From Arthrobacter rhombi (GTDB taxonomy: Bacteria > Actinomycetota > Actinomycetes > Actinomycetales > Micrococcaceae): a stretch of 64,000 bases of DNA. The notes beneath the pieces are model-generated. The model did no database searches. It had not been told where the DNA came from and was given only the letters and a program-made list of their open reading frames with translations. Position numbers and translations under genes: made by a program. The stretch lies in contig NZ_FUHW01000011.1 of the NCBI RefSeq assembly GCF_900163545.1, positions 1 through 64,000 of the forward strand, read 5' to 3'. This document shows positions 7,794-15,838 of the stretch, piece by piece; positions within the stretch are counted from its first letter, which is position 1, and each line of letters starts with the position of its first letter.

Positions 7794-8438
7794 GTGCAGC
7801 ACCAACCCGCCCCCCAGGCGACGCCCGATGCGGCGAACAGCAGCGCCGAAACAACGGGCCGCAGCCAGGCCAAGGCCTCACGCAGGTCCACCCTGCTCGA
7901 CGAAGCAGCACGCCTCTTCGCCACCCACGGCTATCACGGGGTCTCCATCGAGGACCTCGGCTCGGCCTCGGGCATCAGCGGGCCGGCCGTCTACCGCCAT
8001 TTCGCCGGCAAGGCGGCAGTACTGGGCGCCCTGCTCACCGAAGTCAGCCATGACCTGCACGACGGCGGAAGTGCCGTGGCGCAGGCCGGCGGCAGCCCCG
8101 AGGAGGTGCTGGGGGAACTGGTCCGTTTCCACGCCGATTTCGCGCTCGGCCACCGCGACGTGATTCGGGTCCAGGATCGCGATATGGCCAGCCTCTCCGA
8201 GGCCGACCAGTCCACGGTGCGGCGCCTCCAGCGGTCCTATATCGAAATCTGGTCCCAACAGCTGGGCCTGCTGCACCCCGAAGAGAACGAATCCGCGGCA
8301 CGCTTCCGCGCCCAGTCGGTCCTCGGACTCATCAACTCGACCCCGCATTCGGCCCACCGTTCCGACGCCGACCCCGTGACCCGGCGACGCCGCCTGGTAT
8401 CGATGGCGCTAGCTGCCCTGAAGGCCCCGGTAGGCTAG
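7794..8438 (+). CDS. TetR-family regulator of the leucine cluster
   Basis: About 214 residues from a GTG start at 7794, chosen because GGATGGAG lies 7 bases upstream; an in-frame ATG at 7743 lacks such a site and overlaps the operator region. The N-terminal DNA-binding domain shows RRSTLLDEAARLFATHGYHGVSIEDLGSASGISGPAVYRHFAGKAAVLGALL, here cited by position about 29-80 of the protein, a clear TetR helix-turn-helix. The C-terminal ligand domain is not assignable to a ligand. It is divergent from accD1 with two palindromes between. In mycobacteria the TetR protein BkaR occupies the equivalent place, so a repressor relieved by a branched acyl-CoA intermediate is likely but inferred. Confidence 0.88.
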   Translation: MQHQPAPQATPDAANSSAETTGRSQAKASRRSTLLDEAARLFATHGYHGVSIEDLGSASGISGPAVYRHFAGKAAVLGALLTEVSHDLHDGGSAVAQAGGSPEEVLGELVRFHADFALGHRDVIRVQDRDMASLSEADQSTVRRLQRSYIEIWSQQLGLLHPEENESAARFRAQSVLGLINSTPHSAHRSDADPVTRRRRLVSMALAALKAPVG

Positions 8439-8528
8439 GCCCGCATCACACCGGTAGGCTGGTGGGGATCGCGTCCACCTGCCGGCCGGACCGCAAGAGA
8501 ACACCGTTGTCGTAGAGAGGTACTGACC

Positions 8529-8993
8529 GTGAAGCTTCGCCCCGTCGAGCCAGCGGACCTGGATTGGTTCTTTGAGCACCAGCAGGATCCCCAGGCCAAT
8601 ATCATGGCCGCATTCACCGCCAAGAACCCCGCGGACCGAGGGGTGTTCGACCACCATTGGTCACTGATCCTCAATGATCCCAAGGCCACCGTCCGGGCCA
8701 TCGAGCAGGACGGCCGGGCCGTCGGCTACGTCATGGCCGATTCCCACGACGAGGTGATCGAACTCGACTTCTGGACCGACAGGAAATACTGGGGGCAGGG
8801 CGTCACCACGGCAGCCGTGGACGCCTTCCTCAGCGAGATCACCGAACGTCCCATCCGTGCCCGTGTGGTGACCGACAACATCGGCAGCCAGAAGGTCCTG
8901 GAACGGCGTGGTTTCGCGGTGATCGGCGAGGTCGATGGTTTCGCCAACGCCCGGGCAGCGGTCGTGAAGGAATACATTATGGAATTGGCCTGA
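8529..8993 (+). CDS. GNAT-family N-acetyltransferase
   Basis: A 154-residue single GNAT domain. It starts with GTG at 8529 behind an AGAGAGG ribosome site. The sequence KLRPVEPADLDWFFEHQQD opens the fold; YWGQGVTTAAVDAFLSEI carries the acetyl-CoA-binding Q/R-x-x-G-x-G/A-like loop (here W-G-Q-G-V-T-T), and DNIGSQKVLERRGFAVIGEV is the conserved C-terminal N-S-x-x-x-L-x-x-x-G-F motif. The acceptor substrate cannot be told from sequence. It follows the TetR gene by 90 bases on the same strand and ends at a strong hairpin terminator shared with the bkd operon. Confidence 0.85.
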   Translation: MKLRPVEPADLDWFFEHQQDPQANIMAAFTAKNPADRGVFDHHWSLILNDPKATVRAIEQDGRAVGYVMADSHDEVIELDFWTDRKYWGQGVTTAAVDAFLSEITERPIRARVVTDNIGSQKVLERRGFAVIGEVDGFANARAAVVKEYIMELA

Positions 8994-9016
8994 GGCTCTT
9001 CCCCTCCAGACACGTC

Positions 9017-9062
9017 AAGGGGGCTGCACCCACGCGAACCATCGCGTCGGTGCAGCCCCCTT
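9017..9062. terminator. Bidirectional hairpin between the GNAT gene and bkdC
   Basis: A 14-base perfect inverted repeat (AAGGGGGCTGCACC and its complement) around an 18-base loop that itself contains an ACGCG/CGCGT stem. It lies between two convergent genes, so it can end both transcripts. Confidence 0.85.
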
Positions 9063-9079
9063 GCTCGTGCGTAGAGCTC

Positions 9080-10468
9080 CTAGAGCATCGTGATGAGCAT
9101 GCCGGGGTCGGCCATGATGGTTCCCACGTCGGCCAGGAACCGCGACCCCTGTTCCCCGTCAACGACACGGTGGTCGAAGGACAGGCTCAGCGTGGTGACC
9201 TGGCGCAGCACCACCTCGCCCTGGTGGCCCCACGGCTGTTCACGAACCTGGCCCAGGGCCAGGATGGCCGCTTCGCCGGGGTTCAAGATCGGGGTGCCAG
9301 CATCAATACCGAAAACCCCGATGTTCGTGATCGAGAACGTTCCACCGCGCAGATCCTCCGGCGCCGACTTGCCGGCTTTGGCCGTGATGGCCAGATCCCG
9401 TAAAGCGTCCGCCAGGGACGTGAAGTCCAACCCCTGGGCGTCCTTGATATTGGGGACCATGAGGCCGCGGGGGGTGGCAGCGGCAATGCCCAGGTTCACG
9501 TAGTTCTGCTGGACGATCTCACCGGCGGCGGCATCCCAGCGTGAGTTCAGGGTCGGCTGGCGTTCCAGGGCGATGCAGACGGCCTTGGCCGCGATCGTCA
9601 GCGGGGTGAGCTTCACGTCCTGGTAGGCACGATCGGCACGCAGCCGGGTGAGCAGCTCCATCATCGGGGTCACATCAACGGTCAGGAACTCGGTGACATG
9701 CGGAGCGGTGAAGGCGCTATCGACCATGGCCTGCGCGGTGTGCTTGCGCATCCCCTTAATCGGCGTGCGTACCTCGCGCGGTTGGCCGCCCAGGGTCTTC
9801 GTTCCTCCGGCAGCCACGGTTCCGGCGCTCTGGGTGGGTGATCCCTCAGAGGGGGCGCCCTCCCCCGCCGAGGATCCTGCCGCATGGGCCGCGGTGACAT
9901 CGTCCCGGGTGATCAGTCCGCGCGGACCGCTGCCGCCCACCTGTTCCAGGTCGACGCCGAGATCACGGGCAAGTTTGCGGACCGGAGGGGTGGAGCGGGG
10001 TCGCTCGGTCGCCGGAACCCGGGCCGCGGGGGCCGGTGTCGCGGCGGCTGCCGTGCTCGCGGCCCCCTGGGCACGCGACCTCCGGGCCGGGCGTTTGCCG
10101 GTCTCGACTTCGGCACCGTATCCAACCAGAGTGGGTTCCCGCTGGGCGGGGGCCTCGTCCTCGGCAGCGGCTTCGGCCGAATCCGATGGCCCGACGGGTG
10201 CGTCGCCGGAGCACGCCTCTCCGGGCACGTCGAAGGAAACGATCGGGTTACCGACCTCAACGACGGTGCCGGGCTGCTCGTGCAGCTCGGTGACCACCCC
10301 GGAATACGGGCTGGGCAACTCCACCACGGCCTTGGCGGTTTCCACCTCGGCAATGATCTGATTCAGCTGGACGGTATCGCCGACGGCGATCTTCCAGCTG
10401 ACAATTTCGGATTCGGTCAGTCCTTCGCCGAGATCGGGAAGTTTGAAAACCTTCAGCACTGTACTCAT
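9080..10468 (-). CDS. bkdC: Branched-chain 2-oxoacid dehydrogenase E2 (dihydrolipoyl acyltransferase)
   Basis: A 462-residue E2 subunit with three recognisable parts. The N-terminal lipoyl domain has EVETAKAVVELPSPYSG with Lys46 as the lipoylation site. An Ala/Pro-rich linker leads to a peripheral-subunit-binding domain near 159-195 (TPPVRKLARDLGVDLEQV). The catalytic domain ends with SFDHRVVDGEQGSRFL, whose His433 and Asp437 form the acyltransferase HxxxDG motif. It is third in bkdA-bkdB-bkdC, with its ATG directly after the bkdB stop. No E3 gene is present, so lipoamide dehydrogenase must be supplied from elsewhere. It transfers the branched acyl group to CoA, feeding the leucine cluster upstream. 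Confidence 0.93.
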   Translation of the reverse strand: MSTVLKVFKLPDLGEGLTESEIVSWKIAVGDTVQLNQIIAEVETAKAVVELPSPYSGVVTELHEQPGTVVEVGNPIVSFDVPGEACSGDAPVGPSDSAEAAAEDEAPAQREPTLVGYGAEVETGKRPARRSRAQGAASTAAAATPAPAARVPATERPRSTPPVRKLARDLGVDLEQVGGSGPRGLITRDDVTAAHAAGSSAGEGAPSEGSPTQSAGTVAAGGTKTLGGQPREVRTPIKGMRKHTAQAMVDSAFTAPHVTEFLTVDVTPMMELLTRLRADRAYQDVKLTPLTIAAKAVCIALERQPTLNSRWDAAAGEIVQQNYVNLGIAAATPRGLMVPNIKDAQGLDFTSLADALRDLAITAKAGKSAPEDLRGGTFSITNIGVFGIDAGTPILNPGEAAILALGQVREQPWGHQGEVVLRQVTTLSLSFDHRVVDGEQGSRFLADVGTIMADPGMLITML

Positions 10469-11476
10469 CTAGCCTTCCAGACTGCTCAGGGAATTGGGGC
10501 GGTCCATGACCCGGTCGACGCCATCGAGGATGCGGTCCAGGTCGGGCAGGTGGTGCATTTCCAGCTTCGAGTAGGGGTAGGGGATATCGAAGCCCGTGAC
10601 CCGTACGGGAGCATGCTCGAGCTGGTAGAAGCAGCGTTCGGTGATGCCCGAGGTGATTTCCGCTCCGAGGCCCAGATTTTGGCTGGCCTCATGGGTCACG
10701 ACGAGGCGGCCGGTCTTCTTCACCGAGGCTTCGATGGTGTCGAAGTCGATCGGCGAGATGGAACGCAGGTCGATGACCTCAACGGAAATCCCGTCGTCCT
10801 CCGCTGCGGTGGCCGCCGACAGTGCCGTCTTGACCTGGGCGCCGTAGGCCACCAGGGTGACGTCGGTACCGGGGCGGCGCACGGCGGCACTGCCCATTTC
10901 GGACCCGGCAACCACGGCCTCCAGGTCGACTTCGCCGCGCTCGTGGTAGCGGCGCTTCGGTTCGAAGAAGACCACGGGATCATCACAGGCGATGGCCTGC
11001 TGCATCATGACGAAGGCGTCCTGCGGGGTCGAGGGGCTGACCACGCGCAATCCTGCCGTATGGGCGAAATAGGCTTCCGGGGACTCCGAATGGTGTTCGG
11101 GGGAACCAATGCCTCCGCCAAAAGGGATGCGGATGGTCAGCGGCATGGAGACCATTCCATGGGTGCGGTAGTGCAGTTTGGCGACCTGGCTGACGATCTG
11201 GTCGAAAGCCGGGTAGACGAATCCGTCGAACTGGATCTCGACCACGGGCCTGAAGCCCCGGTAGGCCATGCCAACAGCTGTACCGACGATGCCGGATTCG
11301 GCCAGTGGGGTATCGATGACCCGATGTTCGCCGAAGTCCTTCTGCAACCCATCAGTGATGCGGAAGACCCCTCCGAGTTTTCCGATGTCCTCCCCCATGA
11401 GCACGACTTTTGAGTCGGCTTCCATGGACTGGCGCATACCAGCATTCAGGGCCTTGCCGAATGTCAGCTTGCTCAT
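10469..11476 (-). CDS. bkdB: Branched-chain 2-oxoacid dehydrogenase E1 beta
   Basis: A 335-residue E1 beta subunit of standard length with a pyrimidine-binding transketolase domain (KVVLMGEDIGKLGGVFRITD, DTPLAESGIVGTAVGMAYRG, EIQFDGFVYPAFDQIVSQ) and a C-terminal transketolase domain (VTHEASQNLGLGAEITSGI). It pairs with BkdA to form the thiamine-diphosphate enzyme that decarboxylates the 2-oxoacids of valine, leucine and isoleucine. Its start overlaps the bkdA stop by 4 bases, which suggests translational coupling of the two subunits. The closest alternative is an acetoin or pyruvate E1 beta; the neighbouring leucine genes and the Lrp regulator favour Bkd. Confidence 0.92.
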   Translation of the reverse strand: MSKLTFGKALNAGMRQSMEADSKVVLMGEDIGKLGGVFRITDGLQKDFGEHRVIDTPLAESGIVGTAVGMAYRGFRPVVEIQFDGFVYPAFDQIVSQVAKLHYRTHGMVSMPLTIRIPFGGGIGSPEHHSESPEAYFAHTAGLRVVSPSTPQDAFVMMQQAIACDDPVVFFEPKRRYHERGEVDLEAVVAGSEMGSAAVRRPGTDVTLVAYGAQVKTALSAATAAEDDGISVEVIDLRSISPIDFDTIEASVKKTGRLVVTHEASQNLGLGAEITSGITERCFYQLEHAPVRVTGFDIPYPYSKLEMHHLPDLDRILDGVDRVMDRPNSLSSLEG

Positions 11477-12600
11477 CGCGCACCCTCTTCCGTGGCCGAC
11501 CCGGTGTCGGCGAATTGTTCCTGATACAGCGCATAGTGTTCCCGCTGACGATCCAGGGCCGTGTGCGGCTGCGAATAGACGTGATCGAAGACGGCCATCG
11601 GCTCGGGGTCTTCCAAACCGATGATGCCCTTGCGCAGGCTGGCCGCCACGCCGTCGGCCACTTCCTCGGCAGCTGCCTTCAGCTCGGTCTCGTCGACCCC
11701 CAGGCCGACCAGGTGCTTCTCGAGGCGTTCGATCGGGTCCTTGGCAGCCCAGAGGTCCAGTTCGTTGGCATCGCGGTAGCGTGTGGGGTCATCCGCCGTG
11801 GTGTGCGGGCCCATCCGGTAGGTCACTGCCTCGATGAAGGTCGGGCCGTTGCCACTCCGGGCACGATCCAGGGCGATCCGGGTGGCCGCCAGACAGGCCA
11901 GCACATCGTTGCCGTCGACCCGAAGCGACGGGATGCCGAAGCCTGGTGATCGGTCGGCGATGTTGGTCAGGCTTTGCACGTCCACCGGCTCGGAGATCGC
12001 CCAGTGGTTGTTCTGGCAGAAGAAGACCACCGGCGCCTGATAGCTGGCGGCGAAAACCATGGCTTCGTTGACGTCACCCTGGCTGGTGGCGCCGTCGCCG
12101 AAGAAGGTGATCGCTGCTTGCGAGCCGCCGTCGTATTTGATGCCCATGGCGTAGCCGACGGCGTGGAGCGCCTGGGCCCCGATGATGATCTGTGGGGTGG
12201 CCATATTTTTCCCGAAGGGGTCCCAGCCGCTGTAGGCGTTGCCACGCCAGACGCGCAGGGTGTCCTCGGCGCTGATATCGCGGCAGTAGGCCAGGCCCGT
12301 CTCCCGGTAGGAGGGAAAAATGAAGTCGTCGTCTTCCAGCGCCCGGCCGGCGCCGATCTGCGCTGCTTCCTGCCCCAAAAGCGGTGGCCAGAGGGCGAGT
12401 TCACCCTGGCGTTGGAGTGCCGTCCCTTCATGGTCGACACGACGGATGGCCACCATATCGGTATGCAGGCGGCGCAGGGCCTCCACATCGATGTCGGTGA
12501 CCCAAGGGTCGAATTCCCCGTGCGGGGTGCGGCGTCCGCTGGGGTCGATGAGCTGGATCAGCTCGTCGCCCCGCTCACCGGCTGCCTGTGGATTATTCAT
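11473..12600 (-). CDS. bkdA: Branched-chain 2-oxoacid dehydrogenase E1 alpha
   Basis: A 375-residue thiamine-diphosphate-dependent E1 alpha, first gene of the bkd operon. The ThDP/Mg motif is visible as ITFFGDGATSQGDVNEAM through FFCQNNHWAIS. The segment TYRMGPHTTADDPTRYRD contains the conserved phosphorylation-loop-like region with histidine. The N-terminus includes LQRQGELALWPPLLGQEAAQIGAG, typical of branched-chain and actinobacterial E1 alpha. Upstream, a CRP/GlxR-type palindrome lies 104 bases before the ATG, and the gene is divergent from an Lrp-type regulator, the same layout as bkdR-bkd in Pseudomonas. Confidence 0.92.
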   Translation of the reverse strand: MNNPQAAGERGDELIQLIDPSGRRTPHGEFDPWVTDIDVEALRRLHTDMVAIRRVDHEGTALQRQGELALWPPLLGQEAAQIGAGRALEDDDFIFPSYRETGLAYCRDISAEDTLRVWRGNAYSGWDPFGKNMATPQIIIGAQALHAVGYAMGIKYDGGSQAAITFFGDGATSQGDVNEAMVFAASYQAPVVFFCQNNHWAISEPVDVQSLTNIADRSPGFGIPSLRVDGNDVLACLAATRIALDRARSGNGPTFIEAVTYRMGPHTTADDPTRYRDANELDLWAAKDPIERLEKHLVGLGVDETELKAAAEEVADGVAASLRKGIIGLEDPEPMAVFDHVYSQPHTALDRQREHYALYQEQFADTGSATEEGAR

Positions 12601-12703
12601 GGTCTGCGCTGCGTCCTTCGTTGTTCGTCGGCCGACTCGCTGGTTGCCGGATGGGTGCTCCGGTGTCCGAACGGCGGGGCGGACTTCGTCGTCGTCCCCT
12701 ACC

Positions 12704-12719
12704 TGTGACGGTACTCACA
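12704..12719. promoter_or_regulatory. CRP/GlxR-type palindrome between bkdA and the lrp gene
   Basis: TGTGACGGTACTCACA fits the TGTGA-N6-TCACA consensus of the Crp/GlxR family exactly. It lies 104 bases upstream of bkdA and 85 upstream of the Lrp gene, so it could serve either promoter. Which protein binds it is not shown by the window. Confidence 0.68.
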
Positions 12720-12803
12720 AGAAGCAGTGCGCACAACCATCAATAAATTCTCTGAGCACTCTGCACGGTGAGCGCGAGGGCTTACCTGATACGGTTGCGC
12801 ATT

Positions 12804-13268
12804 ATGACTGACTTGGATGAGCTTGATCACAAACTGTTGGGTGCCCTGGCGCTGGATCCGAAGGCGACCACCGTTGCCTTGGCGACGACGTTGGGCTTAT
12901 CCCGCAACACCGTGCAGGCGCGGTTGAATCGGCTGGAGAACCACGGGGCTTTTCTTTCCTTCGAACGCCGGATCAATCCCGCCGCCCTGGGCTACCCGCT
13001 GACCAGCTTCGTGCACATCCATGTCCAGCAGAAGAAGCTCGGCGACATCACTGAGGCCTTGGCCCGCATCCCCGAGGTGGTGGAAGCCCATGGGCTCAGC
13101 GGTACAGCGGATATCTTGGCCACCGTCGTGGCCCGTGGCGCCGAGGACCTGTTCCGTGTCAACGGAGCAATCCTCGATATCGACGGGATCGAGCGTGCGG
13201 ACACCTCGTTGTCGATGGCCGAGCTCATCCCCCACCGGATGCTCCCGCTGCTGGAACGCCGTATCTGA
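12804..13268 (+). CDS. Lrp/AsnC-family regulator (BkdR-like)
   Basis: A 154-residue Lrp/AsnC protein starting at ATG 12804 (an in-frame GTG at 12768 is less likely because the family starts just before the first helix). The N-terminal winged helix reads LDELDHKLLGALALDPKATTVALATTLGLSRNTVQARLNRLE; cited here by position 3-47. The C-terminal RAM domain is VEAHGLSGTADILATVVARGAEDL with the ligand-loop glycine. It is divergent from bkdABC. In Pseudomonas putida BkdR, an Lrp homologue in the same position, activates the bkd operon in response to branched-chain amino acids. The same role here is inference from position. Confidence 0.88.
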   Translation: MTDLDELDHKLLGALALDPKATTVALATTLGLSRNTVQARLNRLENHGAFLSFERRINPAALGYPLTSFVHIHVQQKKLGDITEALARIPEVVEAHGLSGTADILATVVARGAEDLFRVNGAILDIDGIERADTSLSMAELIPHRMLPLLERRI

Positions 13269-13470
13269 GCGAGCTCTGCGGTGGCGACGGCAGACTAGTG
13301 GTGGTGGCGGCCCTGACCCGATACGGCAACGGCAACCAAGCCGGCGCCGACGCCTCGGGAGGACATCACCGATCCCACGCTGTCCATCGAACAGTTCGAA
13401 AGCATGGAGCCTCTGCTACCGATGCTCAGGAACGGGTCCTCGGAGGCGACGGACCATGGTGACGACATGG

Positions 13471-13506
13471 CGGGAGCCGGGTCCGCTCTCGCGAACCCGG
13501 CTCCCG
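13471..13506. terminator. Hairpin terminator downstream of the symporter gene
   Basis: A 12-base perfect inverted repeat (CGGGAGCCGGGT and its complement) with a 12-base loop, just past the stop of the leftward symporter gene. No long T-run follows. It may also end the lrp transcript coming from the left. Confidence 0.7.
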
Positions 13507-13542
13507 CCGTCGTACCGGATGAAGAATCCGGGGGTGGAGGAC

Positions 13543-15180
13543 CTAGTGGTCGGTCGCTTTCTCTGCCCCGAAACCGGTCAGTGAACGAACTTCCATTTCG
13601 GCCTGCTTCGCCGGGTCTTCCTTCCGGTTGCTGAGCACGGTGCCCAACCAACCCAGCAGGAACGCCAGCGGAATCGAGACGATGCCCGGGTTGCTCAGCG
13701 GGAAGATCGCGAAGTCCGCGCTGGTGATCATCGAGGTCTCGGTGCCGGAAACGACCGGGGAGAACGCGATCAGGATGATCGCGGTCGCCAGGCCGCCGTA
13801 CATCGACCAGACGGCGCCCTGGGTGGAGAAGCGCTTCCAGTACAGCGAGTACACGATGGTCGGCAGGTTCGCCGACGCGGCGACGGCGAAGGCCAGGGCG
13901 ACCAGGAAGGCCACATTCTGCCCCTGGGCACCAATGCCGCCCACGATGGCTGCGATGCCGATCACGACCACCGTCCGGCGGGCGACCTTCATCTCCTTCT
14001 GCGGGGTCGTCTTGTCCTTGGCGATGACGTTGGCGTAGATATCGTGGGCGAACGATGCGGCAGCGGTGATCGTCAGTCCGGCCACGACGGCCAGGATGGT
14101 CGCAAAGGCCACCGCCGAGATCACCCCGAGCAGGATCGGGCCTCCGAGTTCGAACGCCAGCAGCGGGGCCGCGGAGTTCACGCCTCCCGGTGCGTTGGTG
14201 ATGCGCTCCGGGCCGATCAATGCTGCGGCGCCGTAGCCCAGGACCAGGGTGAACAGGTAGAACGCCCCGATGAGCCAGATCGCCCAGACCACCGATTTGC
14301 GGGCCTCCTTCGCGGTGGGGACCGTGTAGAAGCGCATCAGCACGTGCGGCAGGGCAGCGGTACCGAGCACCAGCGCCAGCGCCAGGGAAACGAAGTCCAG
14401 CTTGGATGCTTCGGAGACGCCGTACTTCAGGCCCGGATCAAGCAGGGCCGGATTATTGGCGGTTTCCACGGCGTCGCCGAGCAGCGCCGAAAGGTTGAAA
14501 CCGTACATGGACAGTACCCAGACGGTCATCACCAGCACGCCGGCGATCAGCAGGCAGGCCTTGACGATCTGCACCCAGGTGGTGCCCTTCATGCCGCCGA
14601 CCAGTACGTAGACGATCATCAGGGCGCCCACGACGGTGATAACCAACGACTGGCCGACTCGACCGTCGATGCCCAGCAGCAACGAAACCAGGGCGCCGGC
14701 GCCGGCCATCTGGGCCAGCAGGTAGAACAGGCACACCGAGAGCGTGGTGATGGCCGCCGCGATGCGAATGGGCCGCTGCTTGAGCCGGAAAGACAGGACA
14801 TCGGCCATGGTGAACTTGCCCGTGTTGCGCAGCATCTCTGCCACGAGCAGCAGGGCGACCAGCCACGCCACCAGGAAGCCGATGGAGTAGAGGAAGCCGT
14901 CGTAACCGTTGATGGCGATCGCGCCGACGATCCCCAGGAACGAGGCAGCCGAAAGGTAGTCCCCCGCGATCGCTGTCCCGTTCTGGGTTCCGGTGAAGGA
15001 CCGACCGCCGGCGTAGTAGTCGGCTGCCGTCTTGTTGTTCTTGCTGGCCTTCAACACGATCACCAAGGTGACGCCGACGAAGAGCGCAAAGATGCTGATG
15101 TTGACGATGGGGCTGCCCACCGACGTTGATTCCGTCGCCGCGGCCAGAGGTGCCGCCGCGCTCAGGCCCAGAAGGCTCAT
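13543..15180 (-). CDS. Cation/monocarboxylate symporter (ActP/MctC-like, SSS family)
   Basis: A 545-residue sodium:solute symporter with about 13 membrane helices. The start is ATG at 15180, overlapping the stop of the preceding DUF485 gene by 4 bases; the frame upstream of it is spurious. Diagnostic stretches are YYAGGRSFTGTQNGTAIAGDYLSAASFLG near helix 1-2 (given by position about 50-78), VLVGGMKGTTWVQIVKA and LGTAALPHVLMRFYTVP. These match cation/acetate symporters such as ActP and Corynebacterium MctC, which carry acetate, pyruvate and propionate. The exact substrate is not determinable. A CRP-like palindrome stands upstream of the two-gene unit. Confidence 0.87.
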   Translation of the reverse strand: MSLLGLSAAAPLAAATESTSVGSPIVNISIFALFVGVTLVIVLKASKNNKTAADYYAGGRSFTGTQNGTAIAGDYLSAASFLGIVGAIAINGYDGFLYSIGFLVAWLVALLLVAEMLRNTGKFTMADVLSFRLKQRPIRIAAAITTLSVCLFYLLAQMAGAGALVSLLLGIDGRVGQSLVITVVGALMIVYVLVGGMKGTTWVQIVKACLLIAGVLVMTVWVLSMYGFNLSALLGDAVETANNPALLDPGLKYGVSEASKLDFVSLALALVLGTAALPHVLMRFYTVPTAKEARKSVVWAIWLIGAFYLFTLVLGYGAAALIGPERITNAPGGVNSAAPLLAFELGGPILLGVISAVAFATILAVVAGLTITAAASFAHDIYANVIAKDKTTPQKEMKVARRTVVVIGIAAIVGGIGAQGQNVAFLVALAFAVAASANLPTIVYSLYWKRFSTQGAVWSMYGGLATAIILIAFSPVVSGTETSMITSADFAIFPLSNPGIVSIPLAFLLGWLGTVLSNRKEDPAKQAEMEVRSLTGFGAEKATDH

Positions 15181-15587
15181 TTCAGGTCTCCTTCGTCGAC
15201 GTTGGCTTCGAGTCGTTCGCGCAGCGCGGTGGCTCGTGGGTCCAGCTTCCTGTTCGAGAAGTGGACGTAGGCAGCGGTGATACCGAAGGTCGAGACGAAT
15301 TGGAGCAGCCCCAGGAGAAGCCCCAGGTTGATGTTCCCGATCACCTTGATCGACATGAAGTCGTGCGCATAGTCGGCCAGCAGCACATAGGCGAAATACC
15401 ACACGAGGAACGCGATGGCCATCGGGAAGATGAAGCTGCGTTGTGTTTTGCGAAGGTCTTGGAACTCGTCGCTGGCCTGGACGGCCATGAATTCTTCGGA
15501 CACCTGGTCCGGGGCTGGGTCGGTCCTGACGGCGGCGTCATCGGCGTCGTCCTGCGGAGCGGGGTCCGGGGTGGTGGGGTGGGCCAT
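15177..15587 (-). CDS. DUF485 family small membrane protein
   Basis: A 136-residue protein; the ATG at 15587 is chosen because GAGGAGAA lies just upstream. A hydrophilic Asp/Pro-rich N-terminus is followed by FQDLRKTQRSFIFPMAIAF, which opens the DUF485 domain, and two membrane helices (about 59-81 and 94-117). DUF485 proteins are almost always encoded immediately before ActP-type symporters, as in E. coli yjcH-actP, and are thought to be accessory subunits. The 4-base overlap with the symporter gene supports co-translation. Confidence 0.85.
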   Translation of the reverse strand: MAHPTTPDPAPQDDADDAAVRTDPAPDQVSEEFMAVQASDEFQDLRKTQRSFIFPMAIAFLVWYFAYVLLADYAHDFMSIKVIGNINLGLLLGLLQFVSTFGITAAYVHFSNRKLDPRATALRERLEANVDEGDLK

Positions 15588-15695
15588 TTTTTTCTCCTCA
15601 AAGTGGTGGCATCCATCCGCCGACGGACAAACCGTGTCAACACGCATCCTCGGCGGAGAGGTGACTCCCATCACTCTCGATCACCACCCGGTGAT

Positions 15696-15711
15696 AGTGA
15701 AGCACCTCACA
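15696..15711. promoter_or_regulatory. CRP/GlxR-type site upstream of the DUF485-symporter operon
   Basis: AGTGAAGCACCTCACA matches TGTGA-N6-TCACA at every conserved position but the first. It lies 109 bases upstream of the DUF485 ATG, almost the same distance as the palindrome before bkdA, and 128 bases upstream of the divergent sensor kinase. Confidence 0.55.
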
Positions 15712-15838
15712 TCATGTCGTGGCCCAGCGGTGGGCTCCGTGCGCCGAGCGGTCACTCCTCCCGCCGAACGGTCGGCCCCGACACGGCGGTCAACGCCCTG
15801 CCCCGGTGACCCCGCAGGCCGGCGTCTAAGCTGACTGC

